DNA of 64,000 nt, taken from positions 1,382,501-1,446,500 of the forward strand of contig NZ_CP013659.2 in assembly GCF_001465795.2 (NCBI RefSeq), read 5' to 3'. The notes beneath the pieces were generated by a model. That model saw only the letters and a list, made by a program, of their open reading frames with translations. It was not told the origin of the DNA and did no database searches. Origin of the DNA: Planococcus rifietoensis (lineage in GTDB: Bacteria; Bacillota; Bacilli; Bacillales_A; Planococcaceae). The position numbers and the translations under genes are program-made. Numbering within the stretch: position 1 is the stretch's first letter; each line of letters begins with the position of its first letter. Positions 41,882-50,592 of this stretch are shown in pieces.

Positions 41882-42475
41882 GTGAAAAAAGCTAGTTTAT
41901 TTCTTGCAGGATTCCTGCTATTGGCAGGTTGTTCAGATGATGCCGCACCGACAGAACCGGCGGAGCCGGCAGGCAATGAAGAAGAACCGGAAATTGCGGT
42001 TGAACAAGAGGGCATGACGGAAGAAGGATTCATTACGCAGATTGGGGATGGACGCATTCTCATCAATAGCATTTACTTCTCTGTGCCGGAAGACGTCGAA
42101 GTCCAATTTGCAGAAGGCGGCGAAACGACAGAAGCTGTCATTAGCGACTTGCGCACCGGCATGAAAGTCACGACCGATTATACAGGGCCGCTAGAAGAGT
42201 CCTATCCGATGCAAGGCGAAGCGGAAAAGATCACCATTTTGCAGGACGAAGAATCCAAGCGGCAATCGGAAGCTTTGCAGGCCTTTATCAATGAAGAGCA
42301 GCTGTCCAAACTTATCATTTTGGGACAGCCCATCGTGCGCGGCGATGAAATCGGATTTTTATTCAATAATATGGAAACTGGTGATTTAACGGAAGTGCGC
42401 ATCGATATGAATACACTGGAATATACAATGGGCAATGAAGAAGATGAAGAACAAGCAGAAGACACCGAGGAATAA
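41882..42475 (+). CDS. Lipoprotein with acidic tail, DUF3221-like
   Basis: A 197-residue lipoprotein with lipobox LLAGC, an acidic and proline-rich linker, a small beta-rich domain (FITQIGDGRILINSIYFSVP, RTGMKVTTDY) similar in style to DUF3221, then a second alpha+beta part and an acidic end. The start is GTG 41882 with AAAGGA 10 bases upstream. The longer frame from 41804 has no ribosome binding site and would bury the signal peptide. Function is unknown. Confidence 0.75.
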   Translation: MKKASLFLAGFLLLAGCSDDAAPTEPAEPAGNEEEPEIAVEQEGMTEEGFITQIGDGRILINSIYFSVPEDVEVQFAEGGETTEAVISDLRTGMKVTTDYTGPLEESYPMQGEAEKITILQDEESKRQSEALQAFINEEQLSKLIILGQPIVRGDEIGFLFNNMETGDLTEVRIDMNTLEYTMGNEEDEEQAEDTEE

Positions 42476-42500
42476 GCCGAACGGCAGATCTCGGCAGCAG

Positions 42501-42535
42501 AAACCCTGGATGGCATAGAGCCATCCGGGGTTTTG
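42501..42535 (+). terminator. Terminator of the lipoprotein gene
   Basis: AAACCC/GGGTTT and GGATGGC/GCCATCC (42501-42514 with 42520-42533), one internal mismatch, followed by T4. Confidence 0.85.
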
Positions 42536-42621
42536 CATGCACAGAACTTGTTCTTTCTATAGAAGAAACACGTTTTTTTGCATATTTCCTAAAAAACATG
42601 AAAATTTATGCGCGTCTTCCC

Positions 42622-42650
42622 TTGCGTTATAAAAAATGCCATGTTATTAT
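42622..42650 (+). promoter_or_regulatory. Promoter of argGH
   Basis: TTGCGT (42622-42627), 17 bases, TATTAT (42645-42650). Confidence 0.7.
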
Positions 42651-42687
42651 GTGTATATTCATCGCATATAACGCATAAAAATACAGG
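42648..42687. promoter_or_regulatory. Two candidate ARG boxes (ArgR/AhrC operators)
   Basis: AACGCATAAAAATACAGG (42670-42687) matches the Bacillus ARG box CATGAATAAAAATKCAAK at 13 of 18 positions. The complement of 42648-42665 matches at about 12. They are 22 bases apart, centre to centre. The first overlaps the minus-10, the second the ribosome binding site. Confidence 0.55.
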
Positions 42688-42699
42688 AGGTCATATTAT

Positions 42700-43932
42700 A
42701 TGAACAAAAAAATCGTACTCGCATACTCAGGTGGACTAGATACATCGGTGGCCATTCCATGGCTCAAATCACAAGGTTACGACGTCGTTGCTGTTTGCCT
42801 CGACATCGGAGAAGGAAAAGACTTGGACTTTATCAAACAAAAAGCGCTGCAAGTCGGAGCGGTCGAAAGCTATATGATCGATGCCAGAGACGAATTTGCC
42901 GAAGACTATGCACTCATTTCGCTTCAAGCCCATACATTATATGAAGGCAAATACCCGCTCGTTTCTGCATTGTCGCGTCCGTTGATTTCCAAAAAACTCG
43001 TGGAAATCGCAGTAGAAAGCGGCGCAACAGCTGTTGCCCATGGCTGCACAGGAAAAGGCAACGACCAAGTTCGTTTTGAAGTTTCCATCAAATCCTTGAA
43101 CCCCGACCTTGAAGTCGTCGCACCTGTTCGCCAGTGGGGCTGGTCGCGTGATGAGGAAATCGCTTATGCCAAGCAGCATGACGTGCCGGTTCCGGTCAAC
43201 TTGGATTCGCCATTCTCCATCGACATGAACCTATGGGGCCGTGCCAACGAATGCGGCATCCTCGAAGACCCTTGGGCAACACCGCCAGCAGATGCATATG
43301 ATATCACCAATGCACTGGAAGACACGCCGGATACGCCGGATATCGTCGAAATCGAATTCGTCAAAGGCGTACCGACGAAATTGAACGGCATCGATTATAA
43401 ATTGACGGATCTGATTTTCGAATTGAACCATGTCGCAGGCAAACATGGCGTCGGCAGAATCGACCATGTGGAAAACAGACTGGTCGGCATCAAATCGCGT
43501 GAAATCTATGAAGCGCCAGCAGCGATGACTTTGATCGCCGCGCATAAAGAACTTGAAGATATCACTTTGGTAAAAGAAATGGCTCATTTCAAGCCGGTCA
43601 TCGAGAAGAAAATGACGGAATTGATCTACGAAGGGCTATGGTTCTCTCCACTGCGTGTCGCACTTGAAGCGTTCTTAAAAGAAACGCAGGAGTTCGTCAA
43701 TGGCACAGTCCGTGTCAAACTGTTCAAAGGCCATGCCATCACGGAAGGGCGTAAGTCACCAAACTCCTTGTACAGCGAAGAACTGGCGACGTATTCAACA
43801 GACGATACGTTCAACCACGAGTCTGCAGTCGGATTCATCGAGCTATGGGGCTTGCCGACAGTCGTCAACTCTAAAATCAACAAGAAAGAAGTTGCGGTCA
43901 CGGCACAAGTCAAAGAGGAGGTACAGCTATGA
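42700..43932 (+). CDS. argG: Argininosuccinate synthase
   Basis: A 410-residue enzyme joining citrulline and aspartate with ATP. The N-terminal PP-loop motif is [24 protein letters not shown] and [15 protein letters not shown] are family hallmarks, and the length is normal. AGGAGG precedes the ATG. It overlaps argH by ATGA, so the last two arginine-pathway enzymes are coupled. Candidate ARG boxes upstream suggest arginine repression. Confidence 0.97.
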   Translation: MNKKIVLAYSGGLDTSVAIPWLKSQGYDVVAVCLDIGEGKDLDFIKQKALQVGAVESYMIDARDEFAEDYALISLQAHTLYEGKYPLVSALSRPLISKKLVEIAVESGATAVAHGCTGKGNDQVRFEVSIKSLNPDLEVVAPVRQWGWSRDEEIAYAKQHDVPVPVNLDSPFSIDMNLWGRANECGILEDPWATPPADAYDITNALEDTPDTPDIVEIEFVKGVPTKLNGIDYKLTDLIFELNHVAGKHGVGRIDHVENRLVGIKSREIYEAPAAMTLIAAHKELEDITLVKEMAHFKPVIEKKMTELIYEGLWFSPLRVALEAFLKETQEFVNGTVRVKLFKGHAITEGRKSPNSLYSEELATYSTDDTFNHESAVGFIELWGLPTVVNSKINKKEVAVTAQVKEEVQL

Positions 43933-45302
43933 CCAAACTGTGGGGCGGTCGTTTCCAAAAGACAGCTGAACAGTGGGTCGACGAGTTCGGGGCTTCCATT
44001 TCCTTTGACCAGAAACTAGTGCTCGAGGATCTCCAGGGCAGCATGGCGCATGTCACCATGCTGTCTTCCTGCAAGATCCTGCCGCAGCAAGACGCTGACT
44101 TGATCTTGTCAGGGCTTCAGACGCTGCAGCAAAAAGCGGAGAATGGAGAACTCGAGTACAGCGTATCGAACGAAGACATCCACTTGAATTTAGAAAAACT
44201 CCTGATTGATGAGATCGGCCCTGTCGGTGGCAAACTCCATACCGGCAGAAGCCGCAACGACCAGGTAGCGACGGATATGCATCTGTATCTGAAAAACCGC
44301 GTGACGGAAATCATCGAGCTGATCGAAGCCTTCCAGTCGGCAATCGTCGAGCAGGCAGAAACGCATGTTGAGACGGTCGTACCGGGGTATACGCATCTTC
44401 AGCGCGCGCAGCCGATTTCATTCGGCCATCATCTGATGACCTATTTCTGGATGCTGCAGCGCGATAAAGAACGTATGCAGGAATCCTTAAAGCGCATCGA
44501 TGTGTCGCCTTTAGGAGCAGGAGCGATGTCCGGGACGAGTTTCCCGATCGACCGCGAACTGTCCGCTGAACTGCTTGGCTTCTCAGGCGTCTACCAAAAC
44601 AGCCTGGATGCCGTCAGCGACCGTGACTTTATCCTGGAATTCCTCAGCAACTCATCGATGCTTATGATGCACTTATCACGCTTTGCAGAGGAGATCATCC
44701 TTTGGTCGAGCGAAGAGTTCCGTTTCATCGAACTTGACGATACCTTCTCGACAGGCTCGAGCATCATGCCGCAAAAGAAAAATCCGGATATGGCGGAACT
44801 TGTCCGCGGCAAGACAGGACGCGTCTATGGCAATCTATTCGGCTTGCTGACGACTTTGAAAGGCTTGCCGCTTGCCTATAATAAAGACATGCAGGAAGAC
44901 AAAGAAGGAATGTTCGACACGGTCCATACCTTGATGGGATCTTTGCCGATCTTTGAAGGGATGATCCGGACGATGAATGTCAACACCGCCTCTATGGAAA
45001 AAGCGGTGAACTCCGACTTCTCGAATGCCACGGAGCTCGCGGATTATTTGGCGGCGAAAGGCATGCCGTTCCGCGAAGCGCACGATGTCACCGGCAAGCT
45101 GGTCTTCACGTGCATACAGCGCGGCTATTATTTGAAAGACCTGCCGCTTGAGGATCTCCAGGCAGCCAGCCCGCTCATTGAAGACGATATTTACGAAACC
45201 TTGCTTCCGCAGACGGCCGTCAAACGCCGCAACTCACTAGGTGGCACAGGATTTGATCAAGTACATCATCAATTGGGACTAGCCAAGAAACTCATCGGGT
45301 GA
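43929..45302 (+). CDS. argH: Argininosuccinate lyase
   Basis: A 457-residue lyase releasing arginine and fumarate. Family motifs are visible: [15 protein letters not shown], the [14 protein letters not shown] region with the catalytic His, and the signature [12 protein letters not shown] with its catalytic Ser. Length is standard. The ATG lies within the argG stop region. A strong terminator ends the operon. Confidence 0.97.
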   Translation: MTKLWGGRFQKTAEQWVDEFGASISFDQKLVLEDLQGSMAHVTMLSSCKILPQQDADLILSGLQTLQQKAENGELEYSVSNEDIHLNLEKLLIDEIGPVGGKLHTGRSRNDQVATDMHLYLKNRVTEIIELIEAFQSAIVEQAETHVETVVPGYTHLQRAQPISFGHHLMTYFWMLQRDKERMQESLKRIDVSPLGAGAMSGTSFPIDRELSAELLGFSGVYQNSLDAVSDRDFILEFLSNSSMLMMHLSRFAEEIILWSSEEFRFIELDDTFSTGSSIMPQKKNPDMAELVRGKTGRVYGNLFGLLTTLKGLPLAYNKDMQEDKEGMFDTVHTLMGSLPIFEGMIRTMNVNTASMEKAVNSDFSNATELADYLAAKGMPFREAHDVTGKLVFTCIQRGYYLKDLPLEDLQAASPLIEDDIYETLLPQTAVKRRNSLGGTGFDQVHHQLGLAKKLIG

Positions 45303-45362
45303 TCATTAGTCCATTTATATGCGCGCTTGTTCTGTTCGGTACAACAGGCAAGTTACTTGCGC

Positions 45363-45398
45363 CCGGCTCTCTTCCCCCTAAAGAGAGCCGGTTTTTTT
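45363..45398 (+). terminator. Terminator of argGH
   Basis: CCGGCTCTCTT (45363-45373) pairs with AAGAGAGCCGG (45381-45391), followed by T7. Confidence 0.93.
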
Positions 45399-45550
45399 AT
45401 GGCGTTATGGCGCTTTGCGTGTATCCTTAACATATAGGGCGAAAGCGTGAAGATTACGGAAATGTCCATAAAGATTTCACAGGCAATTTGGCGGTTTTTG
45501 CGCACTATCTCTGATAAGATAGAGTTCGTGAGAGAGAGGAGCGTGTTCGA

Positions 45551-46261
45551 ATGGCAACCGATATTAATTTACTTTTGGCTTTCGGTGCCGGATTCTTGAG
45601 TTTCATCTCGCCATGTACATTGCCTTTGTATCCTGCCTTTTTATCTTATATTACAGGCATGACCATGGATGAGATTAAAAATGACCGAAAAGTAATGCAG
45701 CGCCGTGGAATGTTCCATACTTTATTTTTCCTATTGGGCTTTTCCACCATTTTCATCGCGTTGGGCTTCAGCACATCATTCTTTTATGAATGGTTCGTGC
45801 GCTACGATGAATTGATTCGCCAAGTGGGCGCATTGTTCATCATCATTTTCGGGCTGATGATCGTCGGTGTCTTTACGCCGAAATTCTTGATGCAAGACCG
45901 CAAGTTCTCGTTCAAGAACCGGCCTTCCGGATTTTTAGGCACTTTCGTTATCGGCCTTGCGTTTGCGGCTGGCTGGACGCCATGCACCGGGCCGATCACA
46001 GCGGCGATTTATGCGCTCGCTGCGGCCAACCCCGGATCAGGCATCTGGTATATGCTCGCATACGTCCTCGGCTTTGCGATTCCATTTTTCGTTTTGTCGT
46101 TTTTCGTTACCCGTCTCGGCTGGCTGCGCAAGCATCACAGCACGATTATGAAAGTCGGCGGATTCGTCATGATTGCGGTAGGAATCTTGCTGTTCTTTGA
46201 CGGCATGACGTACATCATCCGTATTTTGAGCCCGATTTTCGGGGATTTCCAAGGATTCTAA
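45551..46261 (+). CDS. ccdA: Cytochrome c biogenesis protein CcdA
   Basis: A 236-residue membrane protein with six helices that passes reducing power from cytoplasmic thioredoxin to the outside of the membrane. The two conserved cysteines are in [11 protein letters not shown] (first helix) and GWTPCTGPI (fourth helix). AGAGGAG lies before the ATG. In B. subtilis ccdA is followed by yneI, ccdC and yneK. Here a thioredoxin-like gene takes the place of yneI. Confidence 0.94.
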   Translation: MATDINLLLAFGAGFLSFISPCTLPLYPAFLSYITGMTMDEIKNDRKVMQRRGMFHTLFFLLGFSTIFIALGFSTSFFYEWFVRYDELIRQVGALFIIIFGLMIVGVFTPKFLMQDRKFSFKNRPSGFLGTFVIGLAFAAGWTPCTGPITAAIYALAAANPGSGIWYMLAYVLGFAIPFFVLSFFVTRLGWLRKHHSTIMKVGGFVMIAVGILLFFDGMTYIIRILSPIFGDFQGF

Positions 46262-46276
46262 AAAGTAGGTGACGAG

Positions 46277-46600
46277 ATGGAAACCATTTCTTCAATGGAT
46301 CAATTCCAACAGAAAATAGAAAGCAGCGAATCGTTTCTGCTATTCGTCAAAACCGACCATTGTTCAGTATGCGAAGGGCTGAAGCCGCAAGTCGAGGGAT
46401 TGGAGCCGAATGCATCTATTCCATTCTACTTGGTGAATGCAGCGCGTGTTCCGGAAATCGCCGGGCAGTTGATGCTGTTTACGGCGCCTGTGGTCATCCT
46501 TTTCAAGCAAGGGAAAGAACAGCTGCGCTTTGCCCGTTTCGTGCGCATGGATGAGTTGGAGAGCCGCCTCGGCGAATTGGAGGCAGAATTGAATGGATGA
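46277..46600 (+). CDS. Thioredoxin-like protein with CSVC motif
   Basis: A 107-residue thioredoxin-fold protein with no signal peptide. The redox motif is KTDHCSVCEGLKP, and the cis-Pro loop may be LFTAPVVILF. Its place right after ccdA and overlapping the start of ccdC suggests that it is a cytoplasmic electron donor to CcdA or a related thiol carrier. The ribosome binding site (GTAGGTGA) is acceptable. Confidence 0.85.
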   Translation: METISSMDQFQQKIESSESFLLFVKTDHCSVCEGLKPQVEGLEPNASIPFYLVNAARVPEIAGQLMLFTAPVVILFKQGKEQLRFARFVRMDELESRLGELEAELNG

Positions 46601-47324
46601 ATTATTCAATAGCATCCCGCCAGCCATTTTCTTGGCCGTGACGACCATCGGCGCGCTCGTCATGGGTACGCTCGCTATCATTGTCCGATCAAAATCGGCA
46701 AAAAAGCCGGCATCGGTCAAAAAGATCATTTTGCCGCCTTTGTTCATGTCGACCGGAGCTTTGATGTTCATTTTCCCGTTTTTCCGGGTAGCGCCGCTGC
46801 AAATTGCTGAAGCGCTGCTCGTCGGGGCTTTGTTTTCGATCATCCTGATCCGCACGTCGAAGTTCGAAGTGCGTGATGGGGAAATCTATTTAAAGCGCTC
46901 AAAAGCTTTCGTCTTCATCTTGCTCGGGTTACTGCTCGTGCGCTTGCTGGCGAAAGTCATCCTTAGCTCGTCGATTGACGTCGGGGAGCTAGGCGGCATG
47001 TTCTGGCTGCTCGCTTTTGGCATGCTTGTGCCGTGGCGTCTTGCGATGCTGCGCAAATACCAATTGATTGCAGGACAAAAAAAACGCTGTTCCCGAATAG
47101 GGAGCAGCGTTTTTTTGTGGTTATTGTTCGAAATATTGCTCATATGGCGTGACATCGATTTCGAGTTCGGCCATTTTTTTGCGCAAAAATTTGTGGTCGC
47201 GTTTTGGCGTCGCTTGGATATAGCCGCGGATAATGTGTTGCATTTCCATTTTCTTGGCTTTTTCCTCCAGCAGGATCTCGCCGATGCGTCCTGCGATTTT
47301 CTGTTTCGCTACCGGTCGGAATAG
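46593..47324 (+). CDS. ccdC: CcdC-like membrane protein; 3' end reads through its own terminator
   Basis: Residues 1 to about 160 match the CcdC/YneJ membrane protein: four or five helices, including PPLFMSTGALMFIFPFFRV and a conserved end MLVPWRLAMLRKYQ. At codon 162 the frame enters an A8 run (47077-47084) that is also the left side of the transcription terminator. It then continues for about 80 residues of unlikely sequence antisense to yneK. Shifting one base there would stop at TAG 47098-47100, in the terminator loop, giving a normal-length protein. Either an A-run length change or slippage is likely. The first 160 residues are firm and the end is not. Confidence 0.75.
   Translation: MDELFNSIPPAIFLAVTTIGALVMGTLAIIVRSKSAKKPASVKKIILPPLFMSTGALMFIFPFFRVAPLQIAEALLVGALFSIILIRTSKFEVRDGEIYLKRSKAFVFILLGLLLVRLLAKVILSSSIDVGELGGMFWLLAFGMLVPWRLAMLRKYQLIAGQKKRCSRIGSSVFLWLLFEILLIWRDIDFEFGHFFAQKFVVAFWRRLDIAADNVLHFHFLGFFLQQDLADASCDFLFRYRSE
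47077..47116. terminator. Bidirectional terminator between ccdC and yneK
   Basis: ACGCTG and TCCC (47084-47094) pair with GGGA and CAGCGT (47100-47110), with an A8 run to the left and T7 to the right. Confidence 0.9.
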
Positions 47325-47555
47325 GTCCGGTACCGGTTGGACGAGTTCGTTCAATAGCTCTTTTTCTTCGGCTCCCCATAGGTGGATCGTTTTTTCTACG
47401 TAGTATTCTTCCCAGTTCAGATCCGACAGACCATCTTCTTTTGGCATCGATTTCAGGAATTTCCGGAACATAAAATAGCCGCCGATCGCGAACAGTCCGA
47501 CCAACACAACGACCCAGAATAATATGAACCATAAAAACCAGCCTTCTAATTCCAC
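47121..47555 (-). CDS. yneK: DUF2621-family membrane protein (YneK-like)
   Basis: A 144-residue protein with one N-terminal membrane helix (about 5-29: WFLWFILFWVVVLVGLFAIGG) and a soluble helical domain containing DGLSDLNWEEYYVEKTIHLW and RPVAKQKIAGRIGEI. This is the YneK/DUF2621 family, whose function is unknown. Start GTG 47555 has GAGGTGA upstream. It is convergent with the ccdC-like gene, as in B. subtilis the two are neighbours. Confidence 0.83.
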   Translation of the reverse strand: MELEGWFLWFILFWVVVLVGLFAIGGYFMFRKFLKSMPKEDGLSDLNWEEYYVEKTIHLWGAEEKELLNELVQPVPDLFRPVAKQKIAGRIGEILLEEKAKKMEMQHIIRGYIQATPKRDHKFLRKKMAELEIDVTPYEQYFEQ

Positions 47556-47673
47556 TTCGTCTCACCTCAATCATTCTCTATACCATTATAGAAGCCCACG
47601 AAAAAAAATTCACCTGAAATGTATCCTTTTTTCGTGTTTATGTCTATATAGCGAATGAAAGGGGGTGAGCAAT

Positions 47674-47892
47674 ATGGCATTCAGCGATTTTAAGAACGCA
47701 AGCATGCGCTTGACGTTTGACAACGGGCTTGATGAGCAAGGGCGCTTGAAGCGTAAAGTGAAAGCGTACCAGAACGTGGCGGAAGCGGCCACTGCCGATG
47801 GAATTTTCCAGGCAGCGCAAGTGTTGGAAACATTCGGCACGAAACCGCTTATGGAACTGGAGAAAATCTCCGGTTCAAGTATCTATCAATAA
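47674..47892 (+). CDS. DUF1659-family small protein
   Basis: A 72-residue protein. RLTFDNGLDEQGRLKRKVKAYQNV followed by AATADGIFQAAQVLETF is the typical DUF1659 pattern. It is soluble, probably a small beta-alpha fold. ATG 47674 has AAGGGGG 8 bases upstream, which overlaps the in-frame GTG at 47665. DUF1659, DUF2922 and YvrJ genes often occur together in Bacillales, and their function is unknown. Confidence 0.83.
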   Translation: MAFSDFKNASMRLTFDNGLDEQGRLKRKVKAYQNVAEAATADGIFQAAQVLETFGTKPLMELEKISGSSIYQ

Positions 47893-47910
47893 TGAGGAGG
47901 AATGGGACAC

Positions 47911-48126
47911 ATGGCAAAAACATTGGAATTGATTTTTGAAACGGCTGCGAACAAAGCGGTCACCTTGACGGTCGATGAGCCGAGGGAAGACTTGACGGCG
48001 CAGGAAATCATCACCGGCATGCAGGCGATTGTCGCCCAGAACGTCTTTGAAGTCGGCGGATCGCCGTTTGCGCTTGCTAAAGGCGCACGTGTTGTCGAAC
48101 GCACTGTCGTCGAATACGAAGTTTAA
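47911..48126 (+). CDS. DUF2922-family small protein
   Basis: A 71-residue protein: KTLELIFETAANKAVTLTVD and DLTAQEIITGMQAIVAQNVF fit DUF2922. GAGGAGG (47894-47900) is well spaced to ATG 47911, while the ATG at 47902 is too close. It follows the DUF1659 gene by 18 bases. Unknown function. Confidence 0.83.
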   Translation: MAKTLELIFETAANKAVTLTVDEPREDLTAQEIITGMQAIVAQNVFEVGGSPFALAKGARVVERTVVEYEV

Positions 48127-48134
48127 TGAACAGG

Positions 48135-48165
48135 GCCTTCCCGCAAATGCGGGGAGGCTTTTTTT
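48135..48165 (+). terminator. Terminator between DUF2922 and yvrJ genes
   Basis: GCCTTCCCGC (48135-48144) pairs with GCGGGGAGGC (48149-48158) with loop AAAT, followed by T7. The next ribosome binding site starts 7 bases later. Confidence 0.9.
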
Positions 48166-48186
48166 AGAAGGAAAGGAGGCGCTTCG

Positions 48187-48315
48187 ATGCAGGAGTGGAT
48201 GCAATGGATACAGGAACTTGGTTTTCCGATATTCGTTTCGTTTTACCTGATGCACCGCGTGGAAGGTAAGCTTGTCGCGATCCACGACGCGCTCATTACG
48301 ATGAAGACGCCGTAA
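48187..48315 (+). CDS. YvrJ-family protein
   Basis: A 42-residue protein, MQEWMQWIQELGFPIFVSFY then LMHRVEGKLVAIHDALITMK TP. It has one membrane-like helix and an amphipathic tail, matching the YvrJ family (helix plus L-x-x-R-x-E-x-K-L motif). AAAGGAGG (48172-48179) is ideally spaced. It completes the DUF1659-DUF2922-YvrJ set. Function is unknown. Confidence 0.82.
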   Translation: MQEWMQWIQELGFPIFVSFYLMHRVEGKLVAIHDALITMKTP

Positions 48316-48410
48316 TTCACAAAGTTGTGATTTCTGAAGCGGGAATCCGGATTGTTTTCAAGCCCTTGTTCGGCTATGATATAGGCAGTTACGAGAGTGG
48401 GGGCAATGAT

Positions 48411-48968
48411 ATGAAGTGGAAATGGGCGGTGCTGTTGTCAGCGCTGATGCTGTTTCTCGCAGCATGCGGCGCGGATGCGGTCGAAGAGTTCAATTATACC
48501 GACCACCGCGGCGAACAAATAAGCAAGCAGCAATTGGAAGGGACGCCTTGGCTGGCGACATTTGTCTTCACGAATTGTGAGACGGTGTGCCCGCCGATGA
48601 CTTTCAATATGGCTGACTTGCAGAAGGAAATGGAAGCGAAGGGCCTGAGCGACTATAAAATTATTGCATTCAGCGTAGACCCAAAAGAAGACACGCCGGA
48701 AAAAATGCGGGAATACTTGTCGCATTACCCGATTCCTGATGAAAGCAAATGGCATTTGCTGACGGGCTATTCGCAAGATGAGATCGCGGAGTTTGCGACG
48801 GAAAATTTTAAATCCTTGGTCAAGAACGACCCGAACAGCGACCAGGTCATCCATGGCACGTCTTTTTACCTGGTTGACCAAGAAGGGGTAGTCGTTGGCA
48901 ATTACGACGGTTTTGAACAAGTTCCGACAGCGGAAATCATTGAAGACATGCAGGAACTCGCACAATGA
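48411..48968 (+). CDS. Sco1/SenC-type copper-chaperone lipoprotein
   Basis: A 185-residue lipoprotein (lipobox FLAAC) with a thioredoxin-like Sco domain. The copper-binding residues are the two Cys in FTNCETVCPPMTFNM (C-x3-C) and a distal His in VIHGTSFYLVD. Sco proteins deliver copper to the CuA site of cytochrome c oxidase. The oxidase genes are not in this window. ATG 48411 follows GAGTGGGGG; the longer frame from 48327 lacks a ribosome binding site and would hide the signal peptide. Confidence 0.9.
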   Translation: MKWKWAVLLSALMLFLAACGADAVEEFNYTDHRGEQISKQQLEGTPWLATFVFTNCETVCPPMTFNMADLQKEMEAKGLSDYKIIAFSVDPKEDTPEKMREYLSHYPIPDESKWHLLTGYSQDEIAEFATENFKSLVKNDPNSDQVIHGTSFYLVDQEGVVVGNYDGFEQVPTAEIIEDMQELAQ

Positions 48969-48975
48969 AATAAGA

Positions 48976-49001
48976 AAAAGCTGCCGATAGACTCGGCAGC
49001 T
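48976..49001 (-). terminator. Terminator of mscL
   Basis: AGCTGCCGA (48979-48987) pairs with TCGGCAGCT (48993-49001); the minus strand then reads TTTTTC. Confidence 0.8.
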
Positions 49002-49006
49002 GATGG

Positions 49007-49031
49007 AAAACCGGTCATTGGCCGGTTTTTT
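49007..49031 (+). terminator. Terminator of the Sco-type gene, overlapping the mscL 3' end
   Basis: AAAACCGG (49007-49014) pairs with CCGGTTTT (49022-49029), followed by a further T run. Confidence 0.75.
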
Positions 49032-49404
49032 CTTTTGACAAAAGATCGCGAATTTCGATCAATAGCTCTTCTTTCTTATCGAGTACTTCCGGTTCTTCTT
49101 CCGCTGGCACATCTTTTTGGCGTTTCAAGCGTGTAAATAAACGAATCACCATGAATATAGAGAACGCAATGATGAAAAAGTCGATGACGGATTGCATGAA
49201 TGCGCCATAACGCAGTTCGGCTCCATTAAATGTATAAGTCAAATCTTCGACACTGAATCCACCAAGCAAAATCCCCACGCCGGGCATGATGATGTCTTCG
49301 ACAAGCGAGGTGACAATTTTCCCGAATGCGGCCCCGATGATCACTGCTACTGCTAAATCCAGCACATTTCCTTTTAAAGCGAATTTCTTAAAATCTTCCC
49401 ACAT
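49015..49404 (-). CDS. mscL: Large-conductance mechanosensitive channel
   Basis: A 129-residue channel subunit. The N-terminal helix MWEDFKKFALKGNVLDLAVA and the pore helix AVIIGAAFGKIVTSLVEDII are highly characteristic. The second helix is at about 66-90, and the end is a charged helix bundle. It opens under membrane tension on osmotic downshock. AAGGAGG precedes the ATG. It is monocistronic. Confidence 0.97.
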   Translation of the reverse strand: MWEDFKKFALKGNVLDLAVAVIIGAAFGKIVTSLVEDIIMPGVGILLGGFSVEDLTYTFNGAELRYGAFMQSVIDFFIIAFSIFMVIRLFTRLKRQKDVPAEEEPEVLDKKEELLIEIRDLLSKEKTGQ

Positions 49405-49552
49405 AGGCTATTCCTCCTTCCAATTCCCATTATACATATTCTCCTCGAATTATTATTCTCCTTCCTCAGGCTGTGCCGATTGCTAGTAGCAAACGGGCAA
49501 ACACGGGGCGGCTGTGGTAAACTGAGGCAAATGAAACTATAGGTGTGAACAT

Positions 49553-50200
49553 ATGAAACAGAAAAAACGAAAAAATTCCTCGCTTGTTTTGAGGTTCCTC
49601 ATGTTATTGGCCTTTGTCCCGGCAGCGATCGTGGCATTTACGCTTCTCGCAGTAGTGGCATATTCGTATTACGGCGACACCGTCAAAGAAACGGTGCAAA
49701 AAGGGCAGGACCGCGTGTTTGAAGTGCCGTTTCCGGAAGAAAATATTACGCTTTACCAGGAAGCAGCCGATCGCTATGAGATTCCGTGGACGCTATTGGC
49801 TGCCCATCACCGCATCGAAACGAAATTCTCGACGATGGATCCATTGTTGTCACCCGTTGGGGCAGAAGGGCATATGCAATTCATGCCTTGCACATTCGTT
49901 GGCTGGAGCCATCCGACTTGTTCCGGTCAAGGACAAGGAGAAATTCCGCAAGCGGACAAGACCAACCCGGAAGTCATTGCAAAATACGGGGGCTACGGCG
50001 TGGATGCCAATGGCGACGGTTTAGCTGACCCGTACAATTTGGAAGATGCACTCCACAGCGCCGCCAATTACCTGGCGCAAAATGGTGCGGCAGAAGGGGA
50101 CTTGGAGCGGGCGATATACCGCTACAACCATAGCGATGAATACGTAGAAGACATTCTTCATTATTACGGACGCTTTGAAGAACAATATAATAATTCATAA
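49553..50200 (+). CDS. Membrane-anchored lytic transglycosylase
   Basis: A 215-residue protein with an N-terminal membrane anchor (about 15-40) and a lysozyme-like SLT domain. The catalytic Glu is probably in AAHHRIETKFS, followed by GAEGHMQFMP, the typical G-x-M-Q-x-M/L-P transglycosylase motif. DANGDGLADPYN resembles a calcium-binding loop, as in Slt35/MltB-like enzymes. It would cleave peptidoglycan glycan strands outside the cell. Confidence 0.87.
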   Translation: MKQKKRKNSSLVLRFLMLLAFVPAAIVAFTLLAVVAYSYYGDTVKETVQKGQDRVFEVPFPEENITLYQEAADRYEIPWTLLAAHHRIETKFSTMDPLLSPVGAEGHMQFMPCTFVGWSHPTCSGQGQGEIPQADKTNPEVIAKYGGYGVDANGDGLADPYNLEDALHSAANYLAQNGAAEGDLERAIYRYNHSDEYVEDILHYYGRFEEQYNNS

Positions 50201-50232
50201 AAAAAAGAGTGGACCGAAGTCCACTCTTTTTT
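50201..50232. terminator. Bidirectional terminator
   Basis: AAAAAAGAGTGGAC (50201-50214) pairs with GTCCACTCTTTTTT (50219-50232), loop CGAA. Serves the transglycosylase gene and the convergent GlsB-like gene. Confidence 0.93.
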
Positions 50233-50233
50233 A

Positions 50234-50497
50234 TTACGCGCGTTTGCGTCCTTTGTTCATTGATCCAAGGATCAAGCTAAGAACGAAGACGAAGATCAAT
50301 GCACCGATTAGTGCCGGGATGATCGCTACGTCCCAAACTACTGGCCCCATGTCGCCTAGGAGCAAGCCGCCTAGCCATGCACCAATGATACCTGCAATGA
50401 TGTTACCGATGATGCCGCCAGGAATGTCTTTCCCGAGGATTAGGCCGGCCAACCAACCGATGATACCGCCCATGATTAGATATAAAATGATTCCCAT
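50234..50497 (-). CDS. GlsB/YeaQ/YmgE-family membrane protein
   Basis: An 87-residue protein rich in glycine with three predicted helices. GGIIGWLAGLILGKD and GGIIGNIIAGIIGAWLGG are the duplicated family motif. Members are stress-induced small membrane proteins of unclear function. GAAGGAG precedes the ATG. A SigB-type promoter lies 55 bases upstream. Confidence 0.9.
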   Translation of the reverse strand: MGIILYLIMGGIIGWLAGLILGKDIPGGIIGNIIAGIIGAWLGGLLLGDMGPVVWDVAIIPALIGALIFVFVLSLILGSMNKGRKRA

Positions 50498-50551
50498 GTT
50501 TTTTCCAGCTCCTTCAAAATGTTTTATTATTATAAGTGCTACACTCTAGGT

Positions 50552-50577
50552 ATAACCACATTCAGGACTTTTAAAAC
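50552..50577 (-). promoter_or_regulatory. Candidate SigB promoter of the GlsB-like gene
   Basis: On the minus strand GTTTTA (50577-50572), 14 bases, GGTTAT (50557-50552). Each hexamer differs by one base from the SigB consensus GTTTAA/GGGTAT. Confidence 0.6.
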
Positions 50578-50592
50578 ATGTAACAGTAAAAA

